From Caballeronia glebae (lineage in GTDB: Bacteria; Pseudomonadota; Gammaproteobacteria; Burkholderiales; Burkholderiaceae), in contig NZ_FCOJ02000012.1 in assembly GCF_001545035.1 (NCBI RefSeq), forward strand, positions 62,001-126,000: a stretch of 64,000 nt of DNA. Reading direction: 5' to 3'. A program made the position numbers and the translations under genes. The notes below the pieces were generated by a model. The model was not told the DNA's origin. It worked only from the letters and a program-made list of their open reading frames with translations, and made no database searches. Below, piece after piece: positions 16,318-25,576 of the stretch. Position 1 is the first letter of the stretch. The number at the start of each line of letters is the position of its first letter.

Positions 16318-18744
16318 ATGACTGTTCGTAACCTGGACACCCTGTTCGCGCCGAAATCGATTGCCGTCGTGGGCGCTTCATCGCGCGCAGGCAGTGTCGG
16401 CGAAATGGTATGGGCGCGTATGCAATGCGCGGGATTCACAGGCTCGCTTTGGCCCGTCAATCCGAAGCACGAGTCACTCGGCGGGGAACCCGTGTATCGG
16501 GACGTCGACGCGTTGCCCGAAGCGCCGAATGTTGCCGTGCTGTGCACGCGACCGCACACCTGGCCGGACCTCGTCGAGCGCTTAGGTCGACGCGGAACGA
16601 AAGCCGTAGTGATCGTTGGTGAAGCGACGCAGCGCGGTGGTTCATCGTCATCGCAGGACAAGCTGCATTCCTCCCCTGCAGACGCGGACGAATGGACCCT
16701 CCGCACGCTCGCCGCCGCGCGACCTTTTCTCGTGCGCATAATCGGACCCGGCAGTCTCGGCGTAGTAACGCCTGCAATCGGCGCATGTCTCGGCGCCCCC
16801 GCGTGCAGTGTCAAATCAGGCGGCGTCGCGTGGGTGTCGGGATCGAATGCATTGACGAACGGTGTACTGGGATGGGCGCGTGCCCGCGGACTCGGCTTCT
16901 CGCGCATCGTCGCGCTGGGCGATGAAGCCGATGTCGATTCCGGCGACATCCTTGACTTCCTCGCAAGCGATGCATCGACTCGTGCGATCCTGCTCGCCAT
17001 CGAAACCGTCCGATCGGCGCGCAAATTCATGTCCGCCGCGCGCGCCGCCGCGCGTAACAAACCCGTGCTCGTGCTGCGCACCGGTCGTGACGATCCCTTC
17101 GATCGACTCTACGGCGCGGCCTTTCGTCGTGCCGGACTCGTCCGCGTCGATTCGCTCGACGATCTGCTCGACGAAATCGAAACGTTGGGCATCGGGCGCG
17201 TCGCGGCGAGCGATGTCGCCACCGTCATCACGAGCGACCGCGGCGTCGCTGCCCTCGCTCGGGACGCGTTCGGCGCAGCGGGCGATGACCTCGCGCAATG
17301 GCCGATCGCCGCGCGCGACGCCGTGGCCGCCGCGTTGCCTCGCGCCCACGCGGGGAATCCTCTCCTGCTCGGCGACGACGCCACGCCCGCGGATTTCGGC
17401 GCGGCGCTCGAAGCGCTCGCATCGCATCGCGAAACCGGCACCGTATTCGTCGTGCATGCACCGACGCACAGCGCGCCCGTCGCGGAAGTCGCGCGCACGC
17501 TGATCGCCGAGCGGCGTCACGCCTATCGCGGACTGCTCGCGTGCTTCTTCGGCTGCGTCGATTCCGCCACGCGCGACGAACTGCACGCGAACGGCATTCC
17601 GGTGCACACGACGCCGCATCGCCTGGCGCGTGGGTTCGCGCGCCTCGTCGATTTCCGGCAAGGCCGCGAGTTGTTGATGCAAACGCCCGACGGCCTTCCC
17701 GTCGATATTCCGGAAGACATCGATGCCGCGCAATGCGAGATCCGTGCTGCGCTCGGAAGCGGCATCGCCGAATTGAATGGCGAACGTGCCGCGCGCATAT
17801 TCGCCCGTTTCGGCATTTCGGTGAAACCGGGACCGCCCGACTCGCTCACAAGCGATGCCGTCGAGATTCAGACGCGCCTGCTCAACCATCGCGTGTTCGG
17901 TCCGGTGTTCGAGTTCAAGGCCGAAGGCGCGCTGGGCCTTGCCGACGCACTTCACGAGTTCGCATTGCCGCCGCTCAATCCCGTGCTTTCGCGCGATCTC
18001 GTCATGCGCTCGCCGCGCTCGCGCGAACTGCCCACCGAGACGTTGCTCAACGCGCTGACTGCGTTATCGCAACTCGTTTGCTATATCGAAGAAATCGTTG
18101 CGCTGCGTCTCACACTGCGCGTGACGCGCGATTCAGTCGCCGTTCACGAACCGCAACTCACGCTGGGTGCGCATCGCAAGCCACTGGCGATCGTGCCGTA
18201 TCCGCGCCGCCTCGAAGAGACGCTCGACTGGCGCGGAATGCGCGTCACCGTCCGGCCGATTCGCCCGGAGGACGAAGAAGCGCACGCGGCATTCGTCGCC
18301 GCGAATACAGCCGAGGATTTGCGTCTGCGTTTCTTCGGCGCTGTCCGCAGCTTCGATCATTCACAACTCGCGCGCATGACGCAGATCGACTATGACCGCG
18401 AAATGGCGCTCATCGTCACGCGGGCGAATGGCGAAGGCGCGGGCGAGACGCTCGGTGTTGCGCGCGCGATAGCCGATCCGGACAACGAAACCGCTGAATT
18501 CGCCGTTGCGGCGCGCTCGGATATGAAGGGCAGGGGATTGGGCTCGCTGCTGCTGTCGCGCATCATCGATTATGCGAAACAGCGCGGCACGCGCTGGATG
18601 GTCGGCGAAGCGTTGCGCGAGAACGCCGGCATGATCGCCCTTGCGCGCAACTCCGGCTTCGAATTGACGAAGACCGAAGACCCGGGCGTCGTCGGCTTCA
18701 GGATGCGGCTGTGCGATGCGCCGTCGCAGCCGCGCGGGACTTAG
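16318..18744 (+). CDS. Pat-like protein acetyltransferase (acyl-CoA-synthetase-like + GNAT)
   Basis: 808 aa. The order is: CoA-binding domain (about 8-130, SIAVVGASSRAGSVG), succinyl-CoA-ligase-like flavodoxin domains (about 135-440), a short ATP-grasp-like region (about 480-600) and a C-terminal GNAT domain (about 635-800) with acetyl-CoA loop RSDMKGRGLGSLLL. This is the arrangement of E. coli PatZ/YfiQ lysine acetyltransferases, which modify enzymes such as acetyl-CoA synthetase. At 808 aa it is shorter than PatZ (886), mainly in the ATP-grasp part. Its stop overlaps that of the next, convergent gene. Confidence 0.85.
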   Translation: MTVRNLDTLFAPKSIAVVGASSRAGSVGEMVWARMQCAGFTGSLWPVNPKHESLGGEPVYRDVDALPEAPNVAVLCTRPHTWPDLVERLGRRGTKAVVIVGEATQRGGSSSSQDKLHSSPADADEWTLRTLAAARPFLVRIIGPGSLGVVTPAIGACLGAPACSVKSGGVAWVSGSNALTNGVLGWARARGLGFSRIVALGDEADVDSGDILDFLASDASTRAILLAIETVRSARKFMSAARAAARNKPVLVLRTGRDDPFDRLYGAAFRRAGLVRVDSLDDLLDEIETLGIGRVAASDVATVITSDRGVAALARDAFGAAGDDLAQWPIAARDAVAAALPRAHAGNPLLLGDDATPADFGAALEALASHRETGTVFVVHAPTHSAPVAEVARTLIAERRHAYRGLLACFFGCVDSATRDELHANGIPVHTTPHRLARGFARLVDFRQGRELLMQTPDGLPVDIPEDIDAAQCEIRAALGSGIAELNGERAARIFARFGISVKPGPPDSLTSDAVEIQTRLLNHRVFGPVFEFKAEGALGLADALHEFALPPLNPVLSRDLVMRSPRSRELPTETLLNALTALSQLVCYIEEIVALRLTLRVTRDSVAVHEPQLTLGAHRKPLAIVPYPRRLEETLDWRGMRVTVRPIRPEDEEAHAAFVAANTAEDLRLRFFGAVRSFDHSQLARMTQIDYDREMALIVTRANGEGAGETLGVARAIADPDNETAEFAVAARSDMKGRGLGSLLLSRIIDYAKQRGTRWMVGEALRENAGMIALARNSGFELTKTEDPGVVGFRMRLCDAPSQPRGT

Positions 18745-19286
18745 GCCGCGAGTTTGGCGAGCGCGTCGTCGATCTGGGCGCGCGACAGCGAAAGCTCGTC
18801 GAGCAATGTTTCGGCGTACGTACTTCCCGTTTCCTTTTCGAGCCGCGCGATCGTCAACGCGCAGCGCGACGTGTCCTTCAATGTCGCGATGAACGGCTTC
18901 ACCGATTGCCCCGAAGTGAACGCATCGAAGAGCGGCACGCGGATGTCGTCGGGCAGCGCGCGCGACGTCCACTGATACGGCTTGCCGTTGTGCGTCAGTT
19001 GCGGCGGCAGCGTGCGTTCCTTCTTCGCGGCGGGAATCAGGCCGAAGGTGCGCGCCGCATCGCCGATCTGCTCGGCCGAAAAAAGCTCGTCGGGTGTGAT
19101 GTCGAATTGCGCGATATACGTTTCCATCGCCTGCATCGCGGCGGCGCGATCGTCGCGTTTCTGCTGCGCGCGCGCGACGATCTCGCGCAGCTCGTCGGCT
19201 TCGTCGGATGTGATCGTGAAGTTCGCCTGCTTTTGCTGGAGTTCGGTGAAGCGGAGGAATTCGGAGTCGGAAAGGAGTTTTGCCAT
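18741..19286 (-). CDS. Unrecognised 181-aa protein
   Basis: 181 aa soluble protein, not recognised. The N-terminal half is helical and charged (FLRFTELQQKQANFT; ELREIVARAQQKRDDRAAAM). The middle has a Lys-Pro patch and an aromatic motif (LTHNGKPYQWTSRALPDD), and the C-terminus is helical again. It shares neither an H-NS nor a ProQ signature that I can see. The start at 19286 is preferred over an upstream ATG at 19322 by composition only. It is convergent with the acetyltransferase, with overlapping stop codons (TTAG at 18741-18744). Confidence 0.65.
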   Translation of the reverse strand: MAKLLSDSEFLRFTELQQKQANFTITSDEADELREIVARAQQKRDDRAAAMQAMETYIAQFDITPDELFSAEQIGDAARTFGLIPAAKKERTLPPQLTHNGKPYQWTSRALPDDIRVPLFDAFTSGQSVKPFIATLKDTSRCALTIARLEKETGSTYAETLLDELSLSRAQIDDALAKLAA

Positions 19287-19377
19287 CGGGAATGCGTCGG
19301 GTTGAACACGGCGGCAGGTCATCCCGGCGCGCCGTCTTTTGAGAGGGCCGCCATTCTAACGCGCGAAGCGTGCGCGT

Positions 19378-20175
19378 TCAGTCGTGCATCATTGAAAGCG
19401 ACGCGGCGGCGTCCTTCAACTGGAGTGTGACGTCTTCGACCGACGGCGCCACGTATTCATCGATGCGGCGCATATACGGACAGGTGAGGGCGGCGATCGC
19501 CTGGCCGGAGGGCCCGAGCAGCGGATACGTCACGTCCGTGACGCCGAACGTCTGCTGGCTGTCCTTCTTCGAATAGCCGAGTTCGCGAATCCGCTGGTAA
19601 TCGGCTTCGAGTACCGCGCGATCGAGCGCGAGTTCGCCTTTGACCTTCGTATGTTCGGCGAGCATGTGCTCGCGCTGCTCTTCAGTCTGGAACGCGAGCA
19701 TGACGCGGCCCGAGCCGGTATCGATCAAGCCGACCCGCGAGCCGAGCCGCACCGAAATGCCCCACGTGCCGGGACCATCCACCTGCGCGATGACGAGCAG
19801 ATTGCCGCGATCGTAGACCGCGAGATGGACGGATTGCTCCGCGACATCGGCGAAACGTTGCATCACCGGAAGCGCTTCGGCGATAAGCCGGTTCATCGGC
19901 GGATGCCGATGCGCGAGCGCGTACAGCTTGAGGCTCAGCGAATATCGATCGCCTTCGGGCGAACGCACGACGTACTGCCGCGCGACGAGCCGCTCCAGCA
20001 TCCGATACATCTCGCTCGCGTTGCGCCCGAGCAGTTTCGTGATTTCCGCGCGCGTGAGCCCCGACTTCTGCTCCGACAGCAATTCGAGAATATCGAGCCC
20101 TTTGTCGAGCGCGGGCGCGCGATAGCGGTCGGCGTCGTTGTCTTCCAGGTCCATGTGCAGTCTGGGTCGGTTCAT
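19378..20175 (-). CDS. IclR-family regulator of the fucose cluster
   Basis: 265 aa. The N-terminal winged helix-turn-helix lies at about 20-80 (ALDKGLDILELLSEQKSGLT, NASEMYRMLERLVARQYV), and the IclR effector-binding GAF-like domain at about 95-260 (GSGRVMLAF, LGPSGQAIAALTCP). The length is typical. It is divergent from the sugar ABC transporter and catabolic operon at 20393-29157, so it probably controls that operon in response to the sugar or a pathway intermediate. Confidence 0.9.
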   Translation of the reverse strand: MNRPRLHMDLEDNDADRYRAPALDKGLDILELLSEQKSGLTRAEITKLLGRNASEMYRMLERLVARQYVVRSPEGDRYSLSLKLYALAHRHPPMNRLIAEALPVMQRFADVAEQSVHLAVYDRGNLLVIAQVDGPGTWGISVRLGSRVGLIDTGSGRVMLAFQTEEQREHMLAEHTKVKGELALDRAVLEADYQRIRELGYSKKDSQQTFGVTDVTYPLLGPSGQAIAALTCPYMRRIDEYVAPSVEDVTLQLKDAAASLSMMHD

Positions 20176-20289
20176 GAATTCGCGCCGAGTTTAAGCCTTC
20201 CGTCAGCGAACGCCGATGCCATGCGCGAAAAACCGGCTAGGGAAACTACCGATCCGTCTGCGACGCGTCGTTCTTGACTTCGAATTGTG

Positions 20290-20318
20290 CGTATATGAAT
20301 AATACGTTCACTGGTGAA
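20290..20318. promoter_or_regulatory. Candidate IclR-type operator
   Basis: CGTAT (20290-20294) and ATACG (20302-20306) form an inverted repeat directly followed by TTCACTGGTGAA (20307-20318), a second dyad. They lie between the divergent IclR gene and the transport operon, in the A/T-rich part of the gap. Confidence 0.45.
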
Positions 20319-20392
20319 TTCATGCATCGACGATTTTCCCGCAACACCCACGTTGCAGCCACGAAGAACGCAGACATCAGGAGACAAATCGT

Positions 20393-21403
20393 ATGACCTT
20401 CACCCGGAAATTCGCTGTCGTCGTCGCCGCCATCGGCGCGCTTGGCACCATCGGCGTCGCCCACGCCGCCGAAAGCGGCAAAGTCGGCCTCGGGCTACCG
20501 CTGCTCACTTCGCCGTTCTGGCAGTCGTACAACAATTACCTGCCGAAATACGCGAAGGAGATGAGCCTCGATATCCTCGCGCCCGTCAATTCGAACGGCG
20601 ATCCCGCGCAGCAGATCACCGACATGAACAACCTGCTGAATCTCGGCGCGAAGGGCATCGTGGTCGGGCCGCTGGATTCCGCCGCGATCAGCCGCGCGCT
20701 CGATGCGTCGTCGGCGAAGAGCGTGCCGGTCGTCGCGGTGGACGTCGCGCCGACGCAGGGTAAGGTCGCGATGGTCGTGCGCGCCGACAACCGCGCGTAC
20801 GGCACGAAGTCGTGCGAGTACATCGGCGAGCACGTGAAGTCGGGCAAGGTCGTGCAGATCATGGGCGATCTGGCGTCGGTGAACGGCCGCGACCGCTCCG
20901 AGGCGTTTCGCGAATGCCTGAAGAAATTCCCGTCGTTGAGTCTTCTGGAAATTCCGGCCGCGTGGAAAGGCGAAGCCGCCGCGACCGCGCTCGACAGCCT
21001 GCTGACCGCGAATCCGGATGTGAAGGCGATCTACATGCAGGCGGGCGGCGTCTATCTGTCGCCGACGCTGCAAACGCTGCGTCGCAAGCAACTGCTCGTC
21101 AAGGCGGGGGACCCGAAGCACATCGTCATCGTGAGCAATGACGGTATTCCGCAGGAATACGATGCGATCCGCCGCGGCGAAATCGACGCGACCATCTCCC
21201 AGCCCGCCGATCTGTACGCGAAATACGGCCTCTTCTATATCAAGGCGGCGCTCGCCGGACAGACGTTCAAGCCCGGCCCGACGGACCACGGCAGCACGAT
21301 CGTCCAGCGCGCGCCCGGCATTCTCGAAGATCAGTTGCCCGCGCCGCTCGTGACGAAGGCCAACGTCGACGACAAGTCCCTCTGGGGCAACACGATCAAA
21401 TGA
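20393..21403 (+). CDS. Sugar ABC transporter, periplasmic binding protein
   Basis: 336 aa. A cleavable signal peptide (about 1-24, ending AHA) precedes a peripla_BP_4/RbsB-type fold (VGLGLPLLTSPFWQSYNNYL, ILAPVNSNGDPAQQITDMNN, IVGPLDSAAIS, VSNDGIPQEYDAIRRGEIDATISQ). It captures a sugar in the periplasm for the ATPase and permease encoded next. AGGAGA precedes the ATG at 20393. It is the first gene of a long operon; the downstream enzymes suggest L-fucose or a stereochemically related 6-deoxy or pentose sugar. Confidence 0.9.
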   Translation: MTFTRKFAVVVAAIGALGTIGVAHAAESGKVGLGLPLLTSPFWQSYNNYLPKYAKEMSLDILAPVNSNGDPAQQITDMNNLLNLGAKGIVVGPLDSAAISRALDASSAKSVPVVAVDVAPTQGKVAMVVRADNRAYGTKSCEYIGEHVKSGKVVQIMGDLASVNGRDRSEAFRECLKKFPSLSLLEIPAAWKGEAAATALDSLLTANPDVKAIYMQAGGVYLSPTLQTLRRKQLLVKAGDPKHIVIVSNDGIPQEYDAIRRGEIDATISQPADLYAKYGLFYIKAALAGQTFKPGPTDHGSTIVQRAPGILEDQLPAPLVTKANVDDKSLWGNTIK

Positions 21404-22905
21404 GCGCGCCAGTGGTGGAAGCGCTTGGGCTGACCAAGCGCTACGGTTCGACGGCGGCGTTGTCGGACGTCACGATGCGCGTGCTGCCCGGCGAATCGCA
21501 CGCGCTCGTCGGGCGCAACGGCGCGGGCAAGTCGACGCTCGTCTCGATGATCACGGGTCTGCGCCGCCCCGACGCGGGCGAGATCCGCTTCAACGGCGAA
21601 GTTGCGCCACCGCTCGCGGATCGCGACGCGTGGCGCGAACGCGTCGCGTGCGTCTATCAGCACTCGACGATCATCCGCGAGTTGTCGGTGGCGGAGAACC
21701 TGTTCATCAACCGGCAGCATCGGCGCGGCGGCGTGATCGACTGGCGCACGATGCGCCGCGACGCTCGCGCGCTGCTCGAACATTGGAAGATCGACGTGCG
21801 CGAGGACGCGCGCGCCGGCGACCTGACTGTCGAGGCGCGGCAGCTCGTCGAGATCGCGCGGGCGCTGTCGTACGGCGCGCGTTTCATCATCCTCGACGAG
21901 CCGACTGCACAGTTGGACGGCGAAGAGATCAAGCGTCTTTTCAGGCGTATCGAAGAGTTGCAAACAGAAGGTGTCACTTTCCTGTTCATTTCCCATCACT
22001 TGCAGGAAGTGTATGAAATCTGTCAGGCAGTGACCGTTCTGCGCGATGCACGGCATATCGTCAGCGCGCCGGTTTCGGCGTTGCCGCGCGACAAGCTGAT
22101 CGAAGCGATGACGGGCGAGCAGGGCGGTCTCGCCGTCGCGGACGCGGCGACGCGCGCACCGTTGCCCGCCGACGCATCCGTCGCGCTGTCCGTGTCCGAG
22201 CTTTCCGGCGACGACTACGGCAATGTCACCTTCGACGTGCGGCGCGGCGAAGTCATCGGCATCACCGGGGCGACGACGAGCGGTCGCACGAGCGTCGCGG
22301 AAGCCATCGCCGGATTGAAGGCGCAACGCAGCGGCACGATCAGCGTCGATGGCCGCGCGCTTGCGCCCGGCGACGTGCCCGCCGCGCTGGCGAACGGCAT
22401 CGGCTGCGTGCCGAAGGACCGGCATCGCGAGGGACTCGTGCTGTCGCAATCCGTCGCGGAAAACGCGTCGATGACGATCGCGCGCACGCTCGGACGCTTC
22501 GGATTCGCGTCGCCCGCGAAGAAAAACGCGTTCGGCCGCCGCATGATCGCGGCGCTTGGCATCAAAACACTTGGACCCGAGCACGAAGTGTCAGGTCTGT
22601 CCGGCGGCAATCAGCAAAAGGTCGTGATGGCGCGCGCGCTCGCGACCGATCCGGACGTGCTCGTGCTCATCGATCCGACCGCGGGCGTCGACGTGAAGTC
22701 GAAGGAAGCGCTGCTCGGCGTCGTCGAGCGCGTGCGCGAGGAAGGCAAGGCGGTGCTCGTCGTCTCCGGCGAGCTCGACGACCTGCGCACCTGCGACCGC
22801 GTCCTCGTGATGTTCCGTGGCGCGGTCACCGCCGAATTCCCTGCCGGATGGCAGGACCATGAACTCATCGCATCCGTCGAAGGAGTGAGCCTCCATGAAG
22901 CATGA
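21400..22905 (+). CDS. Sugar ABC transporter ATPase (RbsA/XylG type)
   Basis: 501 aa tandem-domain ATPase. Domain 1 has GRNGAGKST near residue 45 and ILDEPTAQLD near 165. Domain 2 (about 265-500) has a degenerate nucleotide loop (GATTSGRTS) but a clear LSGGNQQKV signature and LIDPTAGVD. Such one-active-site pairs are normal in carbohydrate uptake-2 transporters. Its ATG overlaps the binding-protein stop (ATGA), indicating translational coupling. Confidence 0.94.
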   Translation: MSAPVVEALGLTKRYGSTAALSDVTMRVLPGESHALVGRNGAGKSTLVSMITGLRRPDAGEIRFNGEVAPPLADRDAWRERVACVYQHSTIIRELSVAENLFINRQHRRGGVIDWRTMRRDARALLEHWKIDVREDARAGDLTVEARQLVEIARALSYGARFIILDEPTAQLDGEEIKRLFRRIEELQTEGVTFLFISHHLQEVYEICQAVTVLRDARHIVSAPVSALPRDKLIEAMTGEQGGLAVADAATRAPLPADASVALSVSELSGDDYGNVTFDVRRGEVIGITGATTSGRTSVAEAIAGLKAQRSGTISVDGRALAPGDVPAALANGIGCVPKDRHREGLVLSQSVAENASMTIARTLGRFGFASPAKKNAFGRRMIAALGIKTLGPEHEVSGLSGGNQQKVVMARALATDPDVLVLIDPTAGVDVKSKEALLGVVERVREEGKAVLVVSGELDDLRTCDRVLVMFRGAVTAEFPAGWQDHELIASVEGVSLHEA

Positions 22906-23917
22906 CGTTTCCAGCGCCGCCATGACCGGCGCGCCGATGCAACGCCAGCGCCCGCGCATCGAACTCGCGCGTTTTCGCGACCTCGCGCTGTTGCCCGCGC
23001 TCGTGCTGCTGCTCGCGATCGGCGCGTTCGTCAGTCCGAGCTTTCTGACGCAGGCGAATCTGATCAGCATCCTCGGCGCATCGGCGGCGCTCGCGCTCGT
23101 CGTACTCGCCGAATCGCTGATCGTGCTGACGGGCAAGTTCGATCTGTCGCTCGAATCGACGGTCGGCATCGCGCCCGCCGTCGGCGCGATGCTCGTGATG
23201 CCCGCGGCGTCGGCGGGTTTCGGGCTCGAATGGCCCGCGGCGGCGGGACTCGCCGCGATCGTCGTGGTGGGCGCGGCGATCGGGTTCGTCAACGGCTTTC
23301 TGGTCGTGCGGCTGCGGCTGAACGCGTTCATCGTCACGCTCGCGATGCTGATCGTGCTGCGCGGGATGCTCGTCGGCGCGACCAAAGGCGGCACGCTCTT
23401 CGACATGCCGCCGTCGTTCTTCACGCTCGCGACGACGCTCGTGCTCGGCCTGCCCATCTCCGTGTGGCTCGCGGCGGCGGCGTTCGCGTTCGCCGCGTTC
23501 ATGCTGCGCTATCACCGTCTCGGCCGCGCGCTTTATGCAATCGGCGGCAATCCGGAAGCGGCGCGGGCGGCGGGCATTCGCGTCGAGCGCATCACGTGGG
23601 GCGTGTTCGTTCTGGGCAGCGTGCTCGCGTCGATCGGCGGCTTGATCGTGACGGGCTACGTCGGCGCGATCAACGCGAACCAGGGCAACGGCATGATCTT
23701 CACGGTGTTCGCCGCGGCGGTCATCGGCGGCATTTCGCTCGACGGCGGCAAGGGCACGATGCTCGGCGCACTGTCAGGCGTTTTGCTGTTGGGCGTCGTG
23801 CAAAACCTGCTGACACTTGCGCAAGTTCCCTCGTTCTGGATTCAGGCGATCTACGGCGCGATCATCCTCGGTTCGCTGATGGTGGCGCGGCTCGCGGGTG
23901 GCGAAGCACAAACCTGA
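22895..23917 (+). CDS. Sugar ABC transporter permease (RbsC/XylH type)
   Basis: 340 aa with about 8-10 membrane-spanning segments. It carries the BPD_transp_2 features TGKFDLSLESTVGIA and YAIGGNPEAARAAGIRVER (the EAA-like coupling loop), and SVLASIGGLI. It forms the inner-membrane channel with the preceding ATPase. It overlaps that gene by 11 bases. The N-terminal 30 residues are hydrophilic and precede the first helix. Confidence 0.94.
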   Translation: MKHDVSSAAMTGAPMQRQRPRIELARFRDLALLPALVLLLAIGAFVSPSFLTQANLISILGASAALALVVLAESLIVLTGKFDLSLESTVGIAPAVGAMLVMPAASAGFGLEWPAAAGLAAIVVVGAAIGFVNGFLVVRLRLNAFIVTLAMLIVLRGMLVGATKGGTLFDMPPSFFTLATTLVLGLPISVWLAAAAFAFAAFMLRYHRLGRALYAIGGNPEAARAAGIRVERITWGVFVLGSVLASIGGLIVTGYVGAINANQGNGMIFTVFAAAVIGGISLDGGKGTMLGALSGVLLLGVVQNLLTLAQVPSFWIQAIYGAIILGSLMVARLAGGEAQT

Positions 23918-23947
23918 GCACATTTGAGCTCACTTGAGATATTGACG

Positions 23948-24265
23948 ATGCAAGAAACAACCGACCCGCGCCTCATTTTGCTGAGTCCGGAAGACAACTG
24001 CCTGATCGCCGCCGCGCGCCTGCCCGCCGGCGAAACGCTGATGATCGAAGGCGAGGCGGTCACGCTCGCGACCACCATCGAGCTTGCGCACAAGGTCGCG
24101 CGGCGCGCGTTGCCGAAGGACGAAAAGGTGCTGCGCTACGGCGCGATCATCGGCCACGTAAGCGCCGATGTCGCGCGCGGCGAGCATCTGCATACGCACA
24201 ATCTGGAAAGCGACTACATCCCGACATTTACGCACGACGCCGGGCACGCCTACGTACAGCACTAA
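23948..24265 (+). CDS. UxaA-like dehydratase, small N-terminal (SAF) subunit
   Basis: 105 aa, corresponding to the SAF domain at the N-terminus of altronate dehydratase UxaA. The metal/substrate motif HLHTHNLESDYI is near residues 79-90. In this family the small and large parts are often separate genes, as here (the large subunit follows 9 bases later). It probably dehydrates a sugar acid, by context L-fuconate, to the 2-keto-3-deoxy acid. The ATG at 23948 is preferred to an upstream TTG in the same frame. Confidence 0.88.
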   Translation: MQETTDPRLILLSPEDNCLIAAARLPAGETLMIEGEAVTLATTIELAHKVARRALPKDEKVLRYGAIIGHVSADVARGEHLHTHNLESDYIPTFTHDAGHAYVQH

Positions 24266-24274
24266 AGCACAGTC

Positions 24275-25543
24275 ATGAACAGTCCCGCACTGCAAGGCTA
24301 TCTTCGCGCCGATGGCAAGAAGGGCATCCGCAATATCGTCGCGGTGGCGTATCTCGTCGAATGCGCGCATCACGTCGCGCGCGAGATCGTCGCGCACTTC
24401 CGTCCATCGTTCGATGATTTCGATTCCTTCGATCCGCAAGCCGAAGCGCCCGTGCATCTGATCGGCTTTCCGGGCTGCTATCCGAACAGCTATGCCGAAA
24501 AGATGCTGGAGCGCATCTGCACGCACCCGAACGTCGGCGCGGTGCTGTTCGTGTCGCTCGGTTGCGAGAGCATGAACAAGCACTATCTCGCCGATGTCGT
24601 GCGCGCGAGCGGCCGCGCCGCCGCCGTGCTCACGATCCAGGAAAAAGGCGGCACGCGCAGCACGATCCAGAACGGTCTCGACTGGGTGCGCGAGGCGCGC
24701 ACGACGCTCGCCGCGCAACCAAAAGTGCCGATGGCGCTGGACGAACTGATCGTCGGCACGATCTGCGGCGGCTCGGACGGCACGAGCGGCATCACGGCGA
24801 ATCCGGCGGTGGGCCGCGCGTTCGATACGTTCATCGAGAAAGGCGCGTCGTGCATCTTCGAGGAAACGGGCGAGCTCGTCGGCTGCGAGTTTCATATGAA
24901 GCGGCGTGCGGCGCGGCCCGAACTGGGCGATGCAATCGTCGAATGCGTGCAAAAAGCCGCGCGCTATTACACGACGATGGGCCACGGCTCGTTCTCGGTC
25001 GGCAACGCGGACGGCGGGCTGACGACGCAGGAAGAAAAATCGCTCGGCGCGTACTCGAAGAGCGGCGCGTCGCCGATCGTCGGCATCATCAAACCGGGCG
25101 ACGTGCCGCCGACGGGCGGTCTCTATCTGCTCGACGTCGTGCCCGACGGCGAACCGCGCTTCGGCTTCCCGAATATCAGCGATAACGCCGAGATCGGCGA
25201 GCTGATCGCGTGCGGCTGTCACGTGATTCTCTTCACGACGGGGCGCGGCTCGGTGGTCGGCTCGGCGATCTCGCCCGTGATCAAGGTCTGCGCGAATCCG
25301 TCGACGTTTCGCAATCTGTCCGGCGATATGGACGTCGATGCAGGCCGCATCCTCGAAGGCCGCGCGACGCTCGACGAAGTGGGCCGCGAGATTTTCGATG
25401 TGACCGTCGCGGTGGCGGCGGGCGCGGCGTCGAAGTCGGAAGCGCTCGGGCACCAGGAATTCATCCTGACTTACAAAACCTTCGAGCCGGTTGGCCCCGC
25501 GTGTTTGCCCCGCGGCGTGGGACGCGTTACTGTGGCGGCTTGA
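24275..25543 (+). CDS. UxaA-like dehydratase, large subunit (sugar-acid dehydratase)
   Basis: 422 aa, matching the C-terminal part of the UxaA/GarD family. Motifs are GFPGCYPNSYAEKM, SLGCESMN, ICGGSDGTSGITANPAVG (family signature), ETGELVGCE and PVIKVCANPSTFRNLSGDMD. Conserved Cys residues bind iron in the family. With the preceding SAF subunit it would convert a C6 or 6-deoxy aldonate to 2-keto-3-deoxyaldonate. The neighbouring fucose-type enzymes make L-fuconate the best guess, although the textbook L-fuconate dehydratase belongs to the enolase superfamily. Confidence 0.88.
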   Translation: MNSPALQGYLRADGKKGIRNIVAVAYLVECAHHVAREIVAHFRPSFDDFDSFDPQAEAPVHLIGFPGCYPNSYAEKMLERICTHPNVGAVLFVSLGCESMNKHYLADVVRASGRAAAVLTIQEKGGTRSTIQNGLDWVREARTTLAAQPKVPMALDELIVGTICGGSDGTSGITANPAVGRAFDTFIEKGASCIFEETGELVGCEFHMKRRAARPELGDAIVECVQKAARYYTTMGHGSFSVGNADGGLTTQEEKSLGAYSKSGASPIVGIIKPGDVPPTGGLYLLDVVPDGEPRFGFPNISDNAEIGELIACGCHVILFTTGRGSVVGSAISPVIKVCANPSTFRNLSGDMDVDAGRILEGRATLDEVGREIFDVTVAVAAGAASKSEALGHQEFILTYKTFEPVGPACLPRGVGRVTVAA

Positions 25544-25576
25544 GCTCGCCATCTCAAAATCATTCGGGGTTTGCAG

